From Diphasiastrum complanatum (taxonomy: Eukaryota; Streptophyta; Lycopodiopsida; Lycopodiales; Lycopodiaceae), in contig CM055104.1 in NCBI GenBank assembly GCA_029204225.1, positions 56,262,264 to 56,326,263 of the forward strand: a stretch of 64,000 bases of DNA, in the 5' to 3' direction. Below, piece by piece: positions 45,570 to 58,517 of this stretch; the stretch's first letter is position 1, and each line of letters begins with the position of its first letter. A program made the position numbers and the translations under genes. The notes below the pieces were generated by a model, which saw only the letters and a program-made list of their open reading frames with translations, searched no databases and was not told the DNA's origin.

Positions 45570-46700
45570 TGTTGGGGGCTGATGCCACCTTGTGAGATGC
45601 AATGGAATGTGAATTATCAGTTCTGATACCACATCGGTTGACGTTTGGATTGATGTCAACTGATGAAACAAACAATTTTTAATAGCAGGATCGTGGATTA
45701 CTTAGAGAATGGATTTTATGAGCTATTCTTTGCGTTAATTCAGATTATCAATGTAGGAGTCTTAGACTGCCATGAAAGAGAGATTGCGAAACAACAATTA
45801 GGCATCTGAGATAGCCATGCAATCCTCTAATACTGATAACCCGGTATGAAAAGAATGGAGAATCAATCTCTGATAATAGTGTTATCATTCAACAAGAATG
45901 CAAAAGGATGAAGAACAATAGCGAATCTGTATAATGAAGTTGTAGGAACAACGATTAGATCACAATACAATCGCACTGATAGGCGCGTGATCCTACTTAC
46001 AGATTCAAAACAATTGCCAACATCCTGAATATCTCTCTTTCTCTCTATGATCACTAACTCTAAGGAGTCAGCTACTGTAAGACCCATTCTGGTCGTTTGA
46101 TTGCTGACAGATGACTTATGATGACACTTACAATGACTTCTATCTGATCTGATCGATTTGTCTTCAATTGCTCATATACATTTATAGCAATTGGAAGATC
46201 TTGCATTATTCTAGCTTTACATTTACAATATTGATTAATAGTTGATTACCTGCCTAATTAGACAGTTGTTATTGGAGCGTGAAGACATAGACAGTCTGTA
46301 CATGGAATACTGTGTATTTATGCAGAGTGTCGCCTGTGTAATATCCCATGTAAATCTACAGCGTCGTTTGTGTAGTATCCCATGTAAAATTGCAGTGTCG
46401 AGTGTTTTGCCTTTTTGTCGCCTGTCAGAAACTGCAAGGAAAAATGCAGTGTCGCATTTTTCATCTTTTTCGCTTGTCAAAAACTGCATGTAAACATGCA
46501 GTGTCTCATTTTTCCCATTTTTTCACAAAAAGTGTCACTTTTTTGGAAGTGCCTAAATGGCCCAAAAACAACTTGCATAACTTAGTGGCAAATTAAAGTA
46601 AAAATAAGCAACAGTGTCGAGTGTTGGATTTCTCACCTGTGAAAAATCCTGAGTAAAAATGTAGACTGTGGCGACAATTAGTTCAAATATGCAGACTGTT
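45570..46700 (-). repeat. 5' LTR of copia F (~1.1 kb)
   Basis: Inner end is CCCCCAACA (plus TGTTGGGGGC at 45570). Outer end probably TGTTTTTCAACAG near 46700, where LINE coding sequence stops. It contains reiterated GCAGTGTCG(C/A) and AAAACTGCA words at 46320-46520. The outer limit is inferred. Confidence 0.55.
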
Positions 46701-46703
46701 GAA

Positions 46704-48134
46704 AAACAATTCATGATACCAAATAGTATGCATGTATGCTCTGTAGAACTGTTGACGATTGAACGCATGAGTCTCATTTTGGAGGTCAGACGTAGATAAT
46801 CCCCAGCTATGTAGAAAGTCTGAAGCATACTGAAACCATAAGGACTTAGCCCGCTGCCCGGCCAAAGTGCGAGAAGATGTAAAAGCCACTACCATGTATC
46901 TGGATGAATCAAGCTCTGAGACTTTGTGAATGAACGTGATGATCCTGAAAATAGCTTCTACAATTAGTGAAGGAGAAGCAAACTCCGCCAAAATAATCTC
47001 ATGAGGAACTAACTGCTTGGCTCAAATCATCCGGCTAAGCATGTGAATTTGCAAGTGTGGGATGTCACTCCAAGTGTCTCTAGATAAGCCTGGTCACCAT
47101 GTCTCTACTGAAAACAATGCAACTGGAGAAACAGTCGAAGAAAAGAGACGACATCGTGTGTCCAGATCATGCATGTATTAAGTAGAGAAAAACCTCTCCA
47201 TCTGAACAAGAGCAGAGCACCCCTTGCAGAGCCTAGCCAATGCTGCAATGGACCATAGAAGATAACACCCAGGTATGTGTAAGACACCACTATCTCTAGA
47301 AGTTGTCCATCATAATAGAACATAGTGTCTCTCATATGTTGTCTGTTGGTGTTAAACACCATAACCTTAGTCTTACCGATGTTCACCATCAACCCCCATA
47401 TCTGATAGAAAGTATACAAGGCATCCAAATGTTGCTGAAGTCCTGTATAGTAGAACCACATCATCTGCATAAAGAAGAATAGGGATAATAATATTTGCTA
47501 GAGGAGAGCCACCTCCACCTTCTTCCCGAATGATCCGCTCAAGGTCGTCAATTTATAGACCAAATAGGGTGGGTGATAAAGGGCACCCCTGATTTACTCC
47601 AACCATACTATGAATATATGAAGACCATCCATCTCCATCACGGAATCGGGCCAAAACTCTCTCATAAAATGTGATGATAGCATCAATGACCTCCTGTGAG
47701 AAACCAAGGGATGCCAAATGCTGAAGCAGCAAGTGTCTCGAAACCAAATCAAATGCTTTGCGGAAGTTCACAAAGCAACAATAGACTCTCTATTTCTTGG
47801 ACTTCACTGCCTCAATGATACATCTCAGTATGAATATCTGATATGATGTGGAATAGCCTGCTCTGAAACTTGCCTGTCTCATGACATATAACTCCTCTGT
47901 CTCCACCTGAGAGCTGATGATAGTAGACTGCATAACCAAATCATAGAGCTTAGCCATAGTGTGGCTGATCATAATAGTACGATAATTGTCTACATTCAGA
48001 GGATCACCAGCCTTAAGTATAGGGTGCAAAAGGTTAGTACACCAAGGTGTGGAGAGGCCATAAATAACAAATTGGTTAAAAACATAGGAGATGTATGGAG
48101 CAACAATATGGGCGATAGGTTTTAAAAAGTCCAT
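46704..48134 (-). pseudogene. LINE (non-LTR) reverse transcriptase and C-terminal region
   Basis: Minus strand: IAHIVAPYISYVFNQF, LLHPILKAGDPLNVDNYRTI, AKLYDLVMQS, ASFRAGYSTSYQIFILRCII, then MNFRKAFDLVSRHLLLQHLA (palm Asp), GVNQGCPLSPTLFGL, and after a TAA near 47552, YADD at 47471-47460. LDALYTFYQIWGLMVNIGKT and KVMVFN follow. A C-terminal block is kept at 46991-46704. Order and motifs are those of a LINE ORF2 protein that primes at nicked DNA. Frameshifts and stops make it inactive. Element F's LTR abuts its 3' end. Confidence 0.88.
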
Positions 48135-48189
48135 ACTTAGAGAGTCAACATCAATGACTTTATGATTTTGACCATTTTTTTATGGCTAC

Positions 48190-48780
48190 CCACATCCAAA
48201 ACCTGACTATGTAGGAAATCACTATCTGCATGAAACTCTGTCTGTTGGGTGTTGGTGCGAGTATTAAAATCTCCTACTAATAGAATAAGGCCCTGTTGTG
48301 CAAAGTTGGCTATATCATCTGAGAGAGCCTGGAATGGGTCACCACCATAGTCTGCAAAAGCTGATGTCTTAGGTGCAAAATAACAAACAACTATAAAGAG
48401 ATCATGAGGTAGTCCGAAGTGGTGACCAAAGAACTATAACCAAAAAATCTCGCAAATGGATCACTTTTGAGCAGGTTATGAGTACGATAAACATCCCTGG
48501 TAAGACATGCGACACCACCAGAGCCACGTGTGGTTCTTCCTCTCAAGAAAGGCCTATATGCTGAATGCCATGAATAATCCTGAATGGCTGGAAGGGGTCA
48601 ATACAATGATTCATGAGTATCTACTAAGAGCAAAATATCGCATTTCTGCAAAAAGGAGTGAAAGTCTCCTCCTAAAGAAGATAAAAACACACTGTTACAA
48701 TTCCAAAAACCAATTTGTAATGACTGAGGGGATCTCGGGTTGTTGTGCCTGAGATCCCCGACTTCCTATTGTGAAATCTT
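48190..48780 (-). pseudogene. LINE apurinic-type endonuclease domain
   Basis: In shifting frames upstream of the RT: LQKCDILLLVDTHESLY (catalytic Glu region), GSGGVACLTRDVYRTHNLLK, and LVGDFNTRTN at about 48278-48250, the GDFN motif of the EEP endonuclease. Several frame changes and stops. It joins the RT block at 48134. Confidence 0.82.
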
Positions 48781-48965
48781 ATCATAGAATTTAGGCTTGT
48801 CTTCAATAAAGACCACTCTTTGATTCTTAGCATTGGCCTCATGAATGACCAATTTTCTATATGTAATTTGTAAAGACAAATTGCCCCAAAGTAATTAAGA
48901 CTTTTCCAGCTTAAAACTCCATACAGACTTTGATGATATGAAATTATCAATGATCTGCTGCTCAC
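48781..48965 (-). pseudogene. possible LINE 5' part
   Basis: Sequence continues upstream of the endonuclease without a clear motif. It may be the ORF1/ORF2 junction. A T10 run lies at about 49031-49042. Confidence 0.35.
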
Positions 48966-49185
48966 CGTTAGATTGACTGTTCAAAATGTGCACAGATCTT
49001 GGCCCTTGGAAAGACTACCAGCTTTCCCACCACTTTTTAAATTTTTTTTTTTAATAAATGGGGTCTTCTATCATAGCAAGGCATTCTTCTTCTGCCCCGA
49101 CTAGTAAAAAGGGTTATTACGCGACATTTGTATTCTGCAGAGGTTTGCGAAGTAAATAGAGTAATATATTTACGTAATAGAGCCC

Positions 49186-49660
<475 letters not shown>

Positions 49661-49672
49661 GAGAGAACATTG

Positions 49673-49990
49673 TGAAAAATTGGCAAAATCTAGCTTTGTT
49701 ATTTTACAATTGTTGTTTCTGAGAAAATCTCACACTTGTGGAGCATGTTCCCACGTGTGGAAAATAGTCAAAATATTCTAAGTTATGTCGATTTATGGGT
49801 ACTCAAATTTTTAGTGGAGATCTAGCCAAGTGTTTAATGTTGATTAGGCCATATTTGGCATAAGAGGCAAAATAGGCAAGTACACATGTAAAGGCTTGAT
49901 TTGGCCAAAAGTAGAAAGTGATGTAGCCCGAGTTAGGTTATGCTAGTTGAAATTTGGTGAGTAAATCATCCCTATGTGTTGGCATGAGAG
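49673..49990 (+). repeat. LTR-like fragment related to families B and H
   Basis: Begins TGTGAAAAATTGGCAAAATC, similar to the outer end of the B LTR. Positions 49850-49930 resemble 41565-41650 of H1 (GGCAAGTACACATGT, GTAGCCCGAGTTAGG). Boundaries on the right are not visible. Confidence 0.45.
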
Positions 49991-50393
49991 TTAGTGACCA
50001 ATCAAAATGCTAAATACCAAGGATTTTATAAATATCACCCAAAACATAGAAAAAAAAGCCACCAAAAAACCATGTTTTTTGACCATTTTCCAACCCTTTT
50101 TGCAGTTTTTTGTGGATCACAATATCTTTGATGAATTTCAAGTCGAAACATGGAATACTAGCTCAAAAACTGCAAAAAAACCGTGAAAAATCCATAAATT
50201 TCCATTATTTTCTATGAAAAATCTCCATAATAATGATCACTAGCTGAAAGCAAATTCAAATCAGAGAAGCCACTTACTTGGAGGTCAATTCCACCACCCG
50301 TAAGTAAAAATCAAGGAGGAAATACCAAAAGGCTAGGAAAAAACAAAAAGCAACTCACATTTTGATCGATGCAAAGCCTTGCTCTAATACCAC
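49991..50393 (-). other. leader and priming site of an unassigned minus-strand copia
   Basis: At 50380-50393 the minus strand reads TGGTATTAGAGC, a diverged priming site. The rest is A-rich leader-like sequence with no gene. Confidence 0.45.
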
Positions 50394-50865
50394 TGTAAGG
50401 ATCGTCACATGAAGATCTACCTAGATCATGTTGCATGCAACCAAAAGGACACTTGTGAAGCCAAACCACCCAACCAACATGAAATGTCTAGTCAATACCC
50501 TAACCACTTCACCCCCAAGCTATGGTGATTGAATGCAAGAGGAGAGGATCATGGCTCTTGAAAACATGAATTTGGAATGAAGAGTGGGGCGAGTTCCACC
50601 AGGTTATATAATCTCCAAAAGATAGAGAATTTTCCCTCTAGGATCCCTCCAATTCTATCAAAAGCAATTGATCTCCTATATTTGCATAATAGCAGTCAAA
50701 CACCATGCAAGTGCTCCATAAGTCCAATTATAGGCCTGGGCCCTCATAAGATTATTAATTACATTAACGGCCAAGCCCGGAATAGCGAGGAATAACTAAC
50801 AATCTTATACTCTGGAGTACCAGCTATCCACGTCAGAAATTATTCCGAATCCCACATACGGGACA
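50394..50865 (-). repeat. probable LTR next to the 50380 priming site
   Basis: Starts TGTAAGGATC at 50394 in plus orientation. The outer end is not fixed by a second copy. Confidence 0.4.
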
Positions 50866-51058
50866 TGTGAAGGATTTCAGATAATCAAGATCCAAATCCA
50901 TGTCCTTGATCTTTGGTTACAAAGAGAGCAAACCAAATCTTGCCAAGTTAGAAAAATCAACATCTACATACAAAATGAGATGAAACTCTAAGAGATACTG
51001 ATCACACATGAACCAAAACATAAAATATAGTTGTTTTCCGTACAATTAAAGTACCCTA
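50866..51058 (-). repeat. 3' LTR end of family K, copy J
   Basis: The inverse complement of the last ~190 bp of the LTR in the 58.5-62.2 kb array (TGTGAAGGATTTCAG ... CTTTGGTTACAAAGAGAGCA ... AAAACATAAAATATAGTTG). No priming site follows, so this is a 3' LTR end. It is joined to protease sequence of element M. Confidence 0.8.
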
Positions 51059-51850
51059 CTATACCAATCTCCTTTTCCATTCCATCCTTTTTGTTAGCCA
51101 TAAAAAAAACATCAGGCTTGAAAAGTCTAACTTGTCTATTGCCCCTAGCAACCAAGATTTCTTCCTTTGTAATGAAACAAGCATCACCACCAAACTTTAC
51201 CATGTATCCTTTCTCTATCATTTGACCAACTCTTAACAAATTCTTTGAAAGTGAAGGAATGTAAAGAACACCATCAAGTCTTGATTTCCTATTAGTAGAA
51301 AGAAAAATAGGAATTGAACCAATACCTTCAATCACACACTCACCACCATTGGCCATGTGAATTGCTTTCTTAGCTCCATCATAAGTGACCAAAGAAGTAA
51401 AGAACTTCTTGTGACTAGTCATGTGTGAACTAGCTCCACTATCAATCCACCATGAATCTTTGTGATCTTCACTTGATATTGGACTTGAAAAACACATCAA
51501 ATGAGAATCACAACCACCTAGATCCTCATCATTAGTAGTAAAGTTGATTTCTACCTTCATCTCTTTGCTTCTTCGAACATTCATTAGCAAAATGTCCTTT
51601 GATTCCACAATAAAAGCATTTCAACTTAGACTTATCTTTCTTTTTGCCAAACCTTGATCTTGCCCTTTAGACCAATTGCCTTTGCCTTTGCCCTTGAACT
51701 TGCCTTTGATGAACATAGCCTCCTCTTCATAATGAGAAGTCGATGTAGATCCAACGCCTCTTGATTGAAGCCTAAACTCCTCATTCACCAAGATCTCTTG
51801 CAAATCCACAATTTTTTGTATGAGTGAGTCATACTCCTCTTTCATCGCGT
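50988..51850 (-). pseudogene. copia M: gag C-terminus, zinc knuckle and protease
   Basis: From 51850, VDLQEILVNEEFRLQSRGVG and a K/G-rich basic tail (FKGKGKGNW) are the end of a gag. A zinc knuckle lies near 51600 across a frameshift. A frame from 51608 carries the protease (WWIDSGASSHMTSHKKFF, then GVLYIPSLSKNLLRVG) and ends in LTR sequence at 50988. Integrase, RT and RNase H are missing; protease runs straight into the LTR fragment J. Confidence 0.82.
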
Positions 51851-52452
51851 CCTCCCAACATTTTACTCCTTTGGCCTGCTCATAAAAACCAGGTTCTATT
51901 GCACTATCATCAATAGAAGTAAGAGCAAAATCAGAAAAATCAGCAAATTCTATTGATTTAGATGAGGCACGAGTCTTCCCTTCATAGTAGTGGTTCACTT
52001 TGCTGTCTACAAAGTCTACAACAGCCATTTGACTGGTTTAGGCTATCCAATAGCCTTATTTTGATCAACGATTTGCTGTCCAAAGTGATCTGAACTATCA
52101 ACACTTTGCCGTCCAAAGTGCTCTGAAATTGGACTATGTTGTCCAAAGTTTCAGCAGGCCGTTCCTCTTCATAAATCTGCTCCTCTTGATAAATTATGGG
52201 CTGTTCGCTTGAAGAACCAATGGGCTGTCCATTAGAGGATGATGGCAGTCCCTCCTCTTCAATATTAGATGGTGATACCAAATCTGGAAACACTTCAACA
52301 TAGTCATCTTGGGGGATGTCCCCTTTCATGACATGAATGGGCGCAAGATCATAGGAGTTCTTCTCATCAAAATGAACATCACAACTCACTATGATTTTGT
52401 TAGTATCCACATTAAACAATCTATAGCCTTTACTTTCACTACTATAGCCCAT
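51850..52452 (-). pseudogene. copia L integrase C-terminus and RT linker
   Basis: MGYSSESKGYRLFNVDTNKI and DVHFDE are the conserved C-terminal integrase motif; an acidic, Ser/Gln-rich linker follows. In the next frame, FALTSIDDSAIEPGFYEQAK and EDAMKEEYDSL are the sequence that normally precedes RT. RT itself is absent. Confidence 0.85.
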
Positions 52453-52566
52453 AAAAATGCATTTTACTCCTTTATCATCTAGTTTTGATCTTAGCTTATC
52501 GAGAATAAATGCATAAGCCGTGCAACCAAAAGTGCGAAAGTGAGAAACCGATGGCTTCTTACCATA

Positions 52567-53379
52567 TTAAACTTCATAAGGAGTCAAAATGTATGCCGCC
52601 GTAATAACCGTTTCAGCCCAAAACTTGTGGGGAATGCCCTTTGCCTTAAGCATGCAACGAGCCATCTCCATGATTGTGCAATTTTTCCTCTCGGCAACAC
52701 CATTTTGTTGCGGTGTGTAAGATGTAGTCATTTGATGTAGAATGCCTTTGCTTTGAAGAAACGTGCCGAATGTACTTTTAATGTATTCCCCTCCTCGGTC
52801 GATACGAAGTATCTTCAAAGTATGCCCAAATTGATTTTCTATCATAGCTAAAAAATCTTTGAAGCGTTGAAAAACTTCAGATTTTGTCTTCATAGAAAAG
52901 ATCCATGTAAACCTTGAAAAATCATCAATAAAAGTAACGAAGTACTTGCATGTACCAATGGATTCGGTCCTCATTGGACCACATACATCACTATGAATTA
53001 AGGCAAACTTATCACCAACTTTGATAGTCCCATCAATAGGAAAAGGCTTTCGTTGACACTTACCAAGTATGCATCCTTCGCATACATGTCCTTTGGGATG
53101 CTCCATATTGGGAATGCCTTCCATCATGTTGAATTTCTTCAACATATTCAAACTGCCAAAATTGAGGTGCCCGTACCTCGCATGCCATAGTTTAGCCAAC
53201 TCCAATGCATGTGAATTAGCAGCAACAAGACCAAAGGATGTCAAAGCTTTAGGTTCATAAATATCCAACAAAAACAAACCTCCTCGCAATGTTCCCGAAG
53301 CAGCAATTAAAAGTGATCTCTTTGGGTCTTTTATAAGACATTTGTCTTCTTTAAATTCTACAATCAATCCTTGGTTCAT
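52567..53379 (-). pseudogene. copia L GAG-pre-integrase and integrase core
   Basis: LWHARYGHLNFGSLNMLKKF and CEGCILGKCQRKPF form the HHCC finger. The DDE core is complete: HSDVCGPMRTESIGTCKYFV, FIDDFSRFTWIFSMKTKSEV, RIDRGGEYI and YTPQQNGVAERKN. LKAKGIPHKFWAETVITAAY precedes a stop at 52566-52564. This is the best-preserved integrase in the window; the catalytic residues look intact. Confidence 0.92.
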
Positions 53380-53433
53380 GATTGTAGAGACTGAAATGAG
53401 ATTTTTCTTAATCTTAGGAGCATAAAGTACATT

Positions 53434-54033
53434 TTAAATGCACTTTTCTTCTCCATTGGGAAGAATGAGGGGTATAAATCCACTGCCTTCAATTGGATAG
53501 GAGGTGTTGTCAACACCTTGAACCTTGCTTCCATCTTTGATTTTCATAAGCTTTGTGAAGACGTCTCTATGGTGAGTCATATGGCGTGTAGCTCCGCTAT
53601 CAATCACCCAATTAATGGAAGAAAAAATAGCAACCTGCAAAGCTGAAGTAGTGTTGTTTTCTGCTAAAAAACCAGCAAGTGGAGAAGTGATAGAAATCTC
53701 ATTTTGATTAGAAATGAGATTGTTAGTGACAAAAGCAAAATCACCATTGAAAGAATCATCCTCCTTTTGATGTTCTAATGAAATCATGGCTGTATTTGTA
53801 TCAATACCTTTCTCTTTATCCTTAGTAGGCTTCTTCCTACATTCCTTTATGTGGTGCCTAAACTTTTTACAATAATGGCACTTACCCTTCTTTTTGGATC
53901 CTTGATCTTGGCCTTCCTTGGAAGAAGAAGGCTTACCTTTCCACTTGCCCTTTCCTTTGCCTTTAGTGAAGAAGGCTTGATCTTCTTGTTCACCAAAATT
54001 AATCCTTGTTTTCTTGGAGAAGCAAGCCAACAA
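53434..54033 (-). pseudogene. copia L zinc knuckle and protease
   Basis: A basic GKGKGKWKGK region precedes CHYCKKFRHHIKEC (CX2CX4HX4C). The protease has WVIDSGATRHMTHHRDVFTK. The frame ends at a TAA near 53436, just before the GAG-pre-integrase region that continues in the same direction. Confidence 0.88.
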
Positions 54034-54036
54034 GCT

Positions 54037-54632
54037 CTTTAAAGGGATTTGTTGTCCCCTAAGAGATATGCTTTAAGTAGACACAAATGGAAGATAGGAA
54101 TAAGGAAGTGAATTAAGAGTAATTGAAAAAAATTGAGAGTTATCGACAATTTTGTCAATGCTAAGAAGCTCTTCATGAAGTTCCTTGATCTTCATTAAGT
54201 GATTTCAAAGCGTATCACCCTCTTGCATCCTCAATGTTGAGAGTTGATTATGTAGAAAAAGCACTTTCGCCGTATTCTTCACTTGGAACATCTTGGCAAG
54301 TACTTCCCAAGCACTCTTGGAAGTCTTGCATGATCAAATGTGAGGTAGGATTGATTCTTCACGGATAGCGCTATGACCGTATGTGCTCGTGCGTCATGTC
54401 GATCCCACTTCTTTTGTTCTTCGGAAGACACCTCCACATCTGTTGCAGAAGTAGCTCTTGACGATGTAGTAGGTGCCAAACTAGCTGGCCTCTCTTCATC
54501 ACCACTTACAACTTCAAACAAACCTTTAGCAATAAGGAGGTTTTTGATCATGTAGCACCACAAGGAGAAAATAGTTCCATCCAACCTATCTTCATTGAAC
54601 AAAAAACCTATAGATTCATATTCTTTAGCCAT
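54037..54632 (-). pseudogene. copia L gag
   Basis: ATG 54632 starts MAKEYESIGFLFNEDRLDGT, then FSLWCYMIKNLLIAKGLFEV, a copia gag start. The frame is open to 54279; beyond that, up to the zinc-knuckle frame, similarity continues through several stops and shifts. Confidence 0.82.
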
Positions 54633-55245
54633 TTCTGAAAATTCAGCTAATAGTAGATGGGAAAACAGATTCCAGGCCAAAATCTACTAAAAAGTCAACA
54701 AGATCAAAGCTGAATTAATAAGCACTATAGATTGCAATACACCACATGCAATAGCTCATTCACAAGAAGATATAGGTGGCTGTATTCTGTTGAAAAAACA
54801 GAATACTAACTAATATGTAGGTTTCCAATGAAGCCAAAACCACAACCAAAACTTTTGTGGTAAAATGGTATGCACTCAATGTGCTAATGGAGCAGATGGT
54901 AGAACCTTCTTCCAGACTCAAAAATAGAAAAATTTCAGCCACTAAAAATGTGTCAAAAACACATTTGTCTTCAAGGAAGAAAATCTGAAATTTGAAGCAT
55001 GTAATCTGATTTCAATCACATGAAAACTAGCTGAGCATGGGCGCCCTACTGTTGGCTCCCAAATGAGTGGAGGTTCCAAGCTTTTTTTCCTGCAATTTCT
55101 TGCACAAAAAACAATGAGCCGAATGGTTCTCTCTCCACAAAAATCAGAAAAATTCTGATTTTTATGAACCAAAAGAGGAGAAATGTGGCTGCCTATTGGG
55201 TGCCCTCCAGCAAGCAATCAATTCTGATAAATGGCTCTGATACCA

Positions 55246-55663
55246 TGTAGGAATCCAGAATCAAGACTATTTATTAACACAAAGTATTCTCAAAGAGAAG
55301 AGAGAGATGGTTAGATGACCCTCTTGTAGAAACTTTTGGACAACCAATATGAACAGTAGATTGCTTAACAAAAGTGTGTCTCATACAAATGAATGGCTAC
55401 ATATAAGTAGTCCAAGATGGCTATCTACCTTCATGACTGTTGGTTGTCCAATAACTTGACTAATGGCTATCTAGTTACCATAAGTTACATAAAATAATTA
55501 AGTACCCCAAATAAAAAGTTAGGTACTTAATTCACATGTATAGGCCCCTAGTGGACCCAGAGTCCCTAAAAGTTAGTTTCATACTAACTTGGGCCTAAAA
55601 TATAAATGACCATGGTTACACAGATTTCGACCTTTTGGGTCATAGTAACCTATGGCTTCTACA
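55246..55663 (-). repeat. 5' LTR of copia L (418 bp)
   Basis: Plus orientation TGTAGGAATCC ... GGCTTCTACA, with a 5-bp inverted end TGTAG/CTACA. Adjacent on its left is TGGTATCAGAGCC (minus strand, 55245-55233), the priming site. Confidence 0.85.
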
Positions 55664-56870
55664 TCATTTACATTTATTATTCTAATAGGCCATTGGGAGC
55701 ATGAATGCTTCAAGAAACAGAAGGAGATAGAACACCGAAAAGGCAAATGACAACTGAGCAATTATGCTGATCAACATCAATTTGATGACTATTATTATGA
55801 AGACAACTATGCTGATCAACATCAATACGATGATGATCAATATGAAGATGATACAGGTGAGAGTTCAAACTTGTTCATTATAGCATTAATGGCAAGTGAT
55901 GAAGCCAATGATACCTGGTATATTGATAGTGGTGCGTCCAAGCACATGACTTCAAGGAAAGAGTGGTTTTCAGAACTCAAGGAAACTTACAATGGTGATG
56001 AAGTTGGACAAGCCAATGGCCAATTGCTATCTGTTAAAGGTTTTGGAGTGGTACCGGTGAAGCTAGCCAACGGAATGATAAAGCGAATAAGCAATGTGCA
56101 ATATGTTCCTGGTTTAGCCAACAATTTACTATCAATTGGGATGATGGCTGACCCACAACTCAAGGTTGAGTTTGATAGCGACAAATGTCTCGTCAAGGAC
56201 ATCAAGAATCACTACAAAGTGATTGCTACAGGAGCTAGAGTCAACAGAAATCGACTCTACAACTTGAATGCGAGATCTTTTACTCAAGCTATGGTAAGCA
56301 CTGTTGATAGTTGAAGTGACCTTTGGCATCAAAGGTTTGGTCATATTAGTGCTCAAAGCTTGCAAATCCTTAAAAGAGGTAATCTAGTTGTTGGATTGCC
56401 TGATATCTCTTTTGAAGAAAACATTTGTGAGGGTTGTATTTTGGGAAAACAACATAGAGAGAGATTTCCCAAAGGTGGAGCAAGAAGTGCCAATGGCATT
56501 CTTGATCTTGTTCATAGTGATCTGTGTGGACCAATACAAACTAGGTCCATTAGTGGCTGTTACTATTTTATCACATTCATTGATGACTACAGTAGACATA
56601 TCTGGATTTATTTCATAAGCAAGAAATCTGATGCTTTTGCCAAGTTTAGAGAGTTTAAGGCTCTAGTTGAAAAACAAACAGGTAGTATATTAAGACTCTC
56701 AGATCAGATGGGGGCGGTGAGTATTTTTCAACAAAGTTGGTTGTGATGCTTACACTCATGTGCTTGATGAAAAATAAAAAAAACTGGATGCAAAAGCTGT
56801 TAAGTGTATTTTCCTTGGATATGATGAAAAAGCCAAGGCATACAGGGAGTGAACAATTAGCTATAACTTG
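55664..56870 (+). pseudogene. copia element N: zinc knuckle, protease and partial integrase
   Basis: Plus strand: the end of a zinc knuckle (HWEHECFKKQ) directly at the L LTR edge, an acidic DDYYYEDN region, protease WYIDSGASKHMTSRKEW, then a TGA at 56312-56314 and LWHQRFGHISAQSLQILKRG with CEGCILGKQHRERF. The integrase core has VHSDLCGPIQTRSISG, FITFIDDYSRHIWIYFISKK and, after a slip, GGGEYFSTK. An internal deletion then joins to DAKAVKCIFLGYDEKAKAY (integrase C-terminus) before similarity ends near 56870. L sits against N's zinc knuckle, perhaps as an insertion into N. Confidence 0.87.
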
Positions 56871-58517
56871 TACCAAATTCTAGTATACAATACAATGAAG
56901 TCAATAAGGATAAACGCATAGTGCAGATCTACAATCTAAAAACACAAAAAGGTCTTGGGATCAATATATTTGTTTGTTGCATTTTAGAAGATTGTGGAGA
57001 CATTTGATTTGTGTATGAAATATATCGATACTATTTCTACCTTATGATATGTAACCATTTGCTACGACCAACTTGAAAGATGTGCAGGGAGTTTCAAGGG
57101 ACTATTACACAAGAAACCTTGTTTAAGTGGTGACAAGGAGCAAACAATTTGCACTTTTTGAAGTTAAGATCTTTCTTTCTACTTCCATGCTTTTATGTAC
57201 TACATGAAAATTTTTGAACTCTCAAAAATAAATAATTGAAATAGGTTTTGAATCAATTTTATATGGAGATTCCATCATAAGAAGCAAGGTGAGGTAGCGA
57301 GAAAGCTTGGGTGACACTACAGCAAAAACCAAAGCAAAATCTAAACAATCTAACAAGCATAGAGCAAAGCTAACCAAGAAACTGCAATAAATCAACATAA
57401 AAAGATTAGCAATGATAAGAAAGCTTCATGAATAGGATATGTATCTACTAACTAATACACAAGGGAAATAAGCAACTCATAAACCAAACAAACACACACA
57501 TACACCCCACCACTCTATCCACACTCACACACACTTTACCACCTACCACTCAATCTACACACTCGTAACCACATTTACTCTATCTGATTCACACTCCCAA
57601 GCTACCACTATTATGACCATGCCCAGTTTGTTAATCGTATATTGCTTATCAGACATACTTTGTGAGTCATTAAAGATTCATTGGAAAACGTCGTATGCAT
57701 GGAGTATATGCAATTTTTGGTAGGAGATTATTTATTGACCCAGGAATAAATTCATGTGTTAGTGTGAGTATCCCAAAGAGCTCTATTAGATGCCATTGTC
57801 TAACAAAACCAAGAATGATAACTAAAATGAGTTAAAATTCAGCTAAACTTTGGCTATTTTGACTATTTCTAGATTGAAACCTAAAAATTGTGTGGTTGAA
57901 TGGAGTTGACATCAAAACTATTTTGATATGCTTTCTATCTTTGCCTACTAGATCAATTACAAGATTAATATAATCTGTATATTCTAATAAAATTCTAGTA
58001 TGGGTAATGTTTGTGAAGTCAAAAACTTTCCTAGTGAAAGAAACTTTAGAATTATTCTTATGATTTCTTCAATTGTGTGTTTCAAACATATTGTCTCATG
58101 TCCTCTAGTTATTATATGTGACTTAAGAATCCAATAAATTAGTATTCAACTTCCAAGTGTTATTATTTATGAATCATAAAAGTACACTTGATCAATATAA
58201 AGAATTGTGTGAAAATGCAATGATTCTTAGAAACATAAGTTATTCTTGAATTACCATTGGAACAAAAAAGCATTTCAATACAATCAAAAATGTAATTATT
58301 TTTGCTCTAGTGTTTATGTTGAGGACATGTGAGTCTCATAGACAATCTCATTGGTAAGACTGCTTTTCACAAATAAAATGTGCTTGCATTAATAGAAGAC
58401 ATTTTACTACAAGTTGTCCGACTATTCGATGATCTACCGATTGTTCAGTGACTTGCCGATTGTTCGATAACTAAATGGATCTAGATTAGAGATTGAGAGA
58501 GAGAGAGAGGGGGGGGG
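56871..58517. other. unassigned sequence before the 931-bp array
   Basis: No gene recognised. It has an AC/CACT-rich simple region at 57490-57610 and a GA-then-G13 run (58493-58522) leading directly into the first array unit. Confidence 0.4.

Larger units (their letters stand above)
51850..55663 (-). mobile_element. copia element L, 3'-truncated
   Basis: Minus strand: 418-bp 5' LTR (55663-55246), priming site, leader, gag, knuckle, protease, integrase and the integrase-RT linker, ending at EDAMKEEYDSLIQ (about 51850), where it is fused in frame to element M. No RT, RNase H or 3' LTR of its own. Confidence 0.85.
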
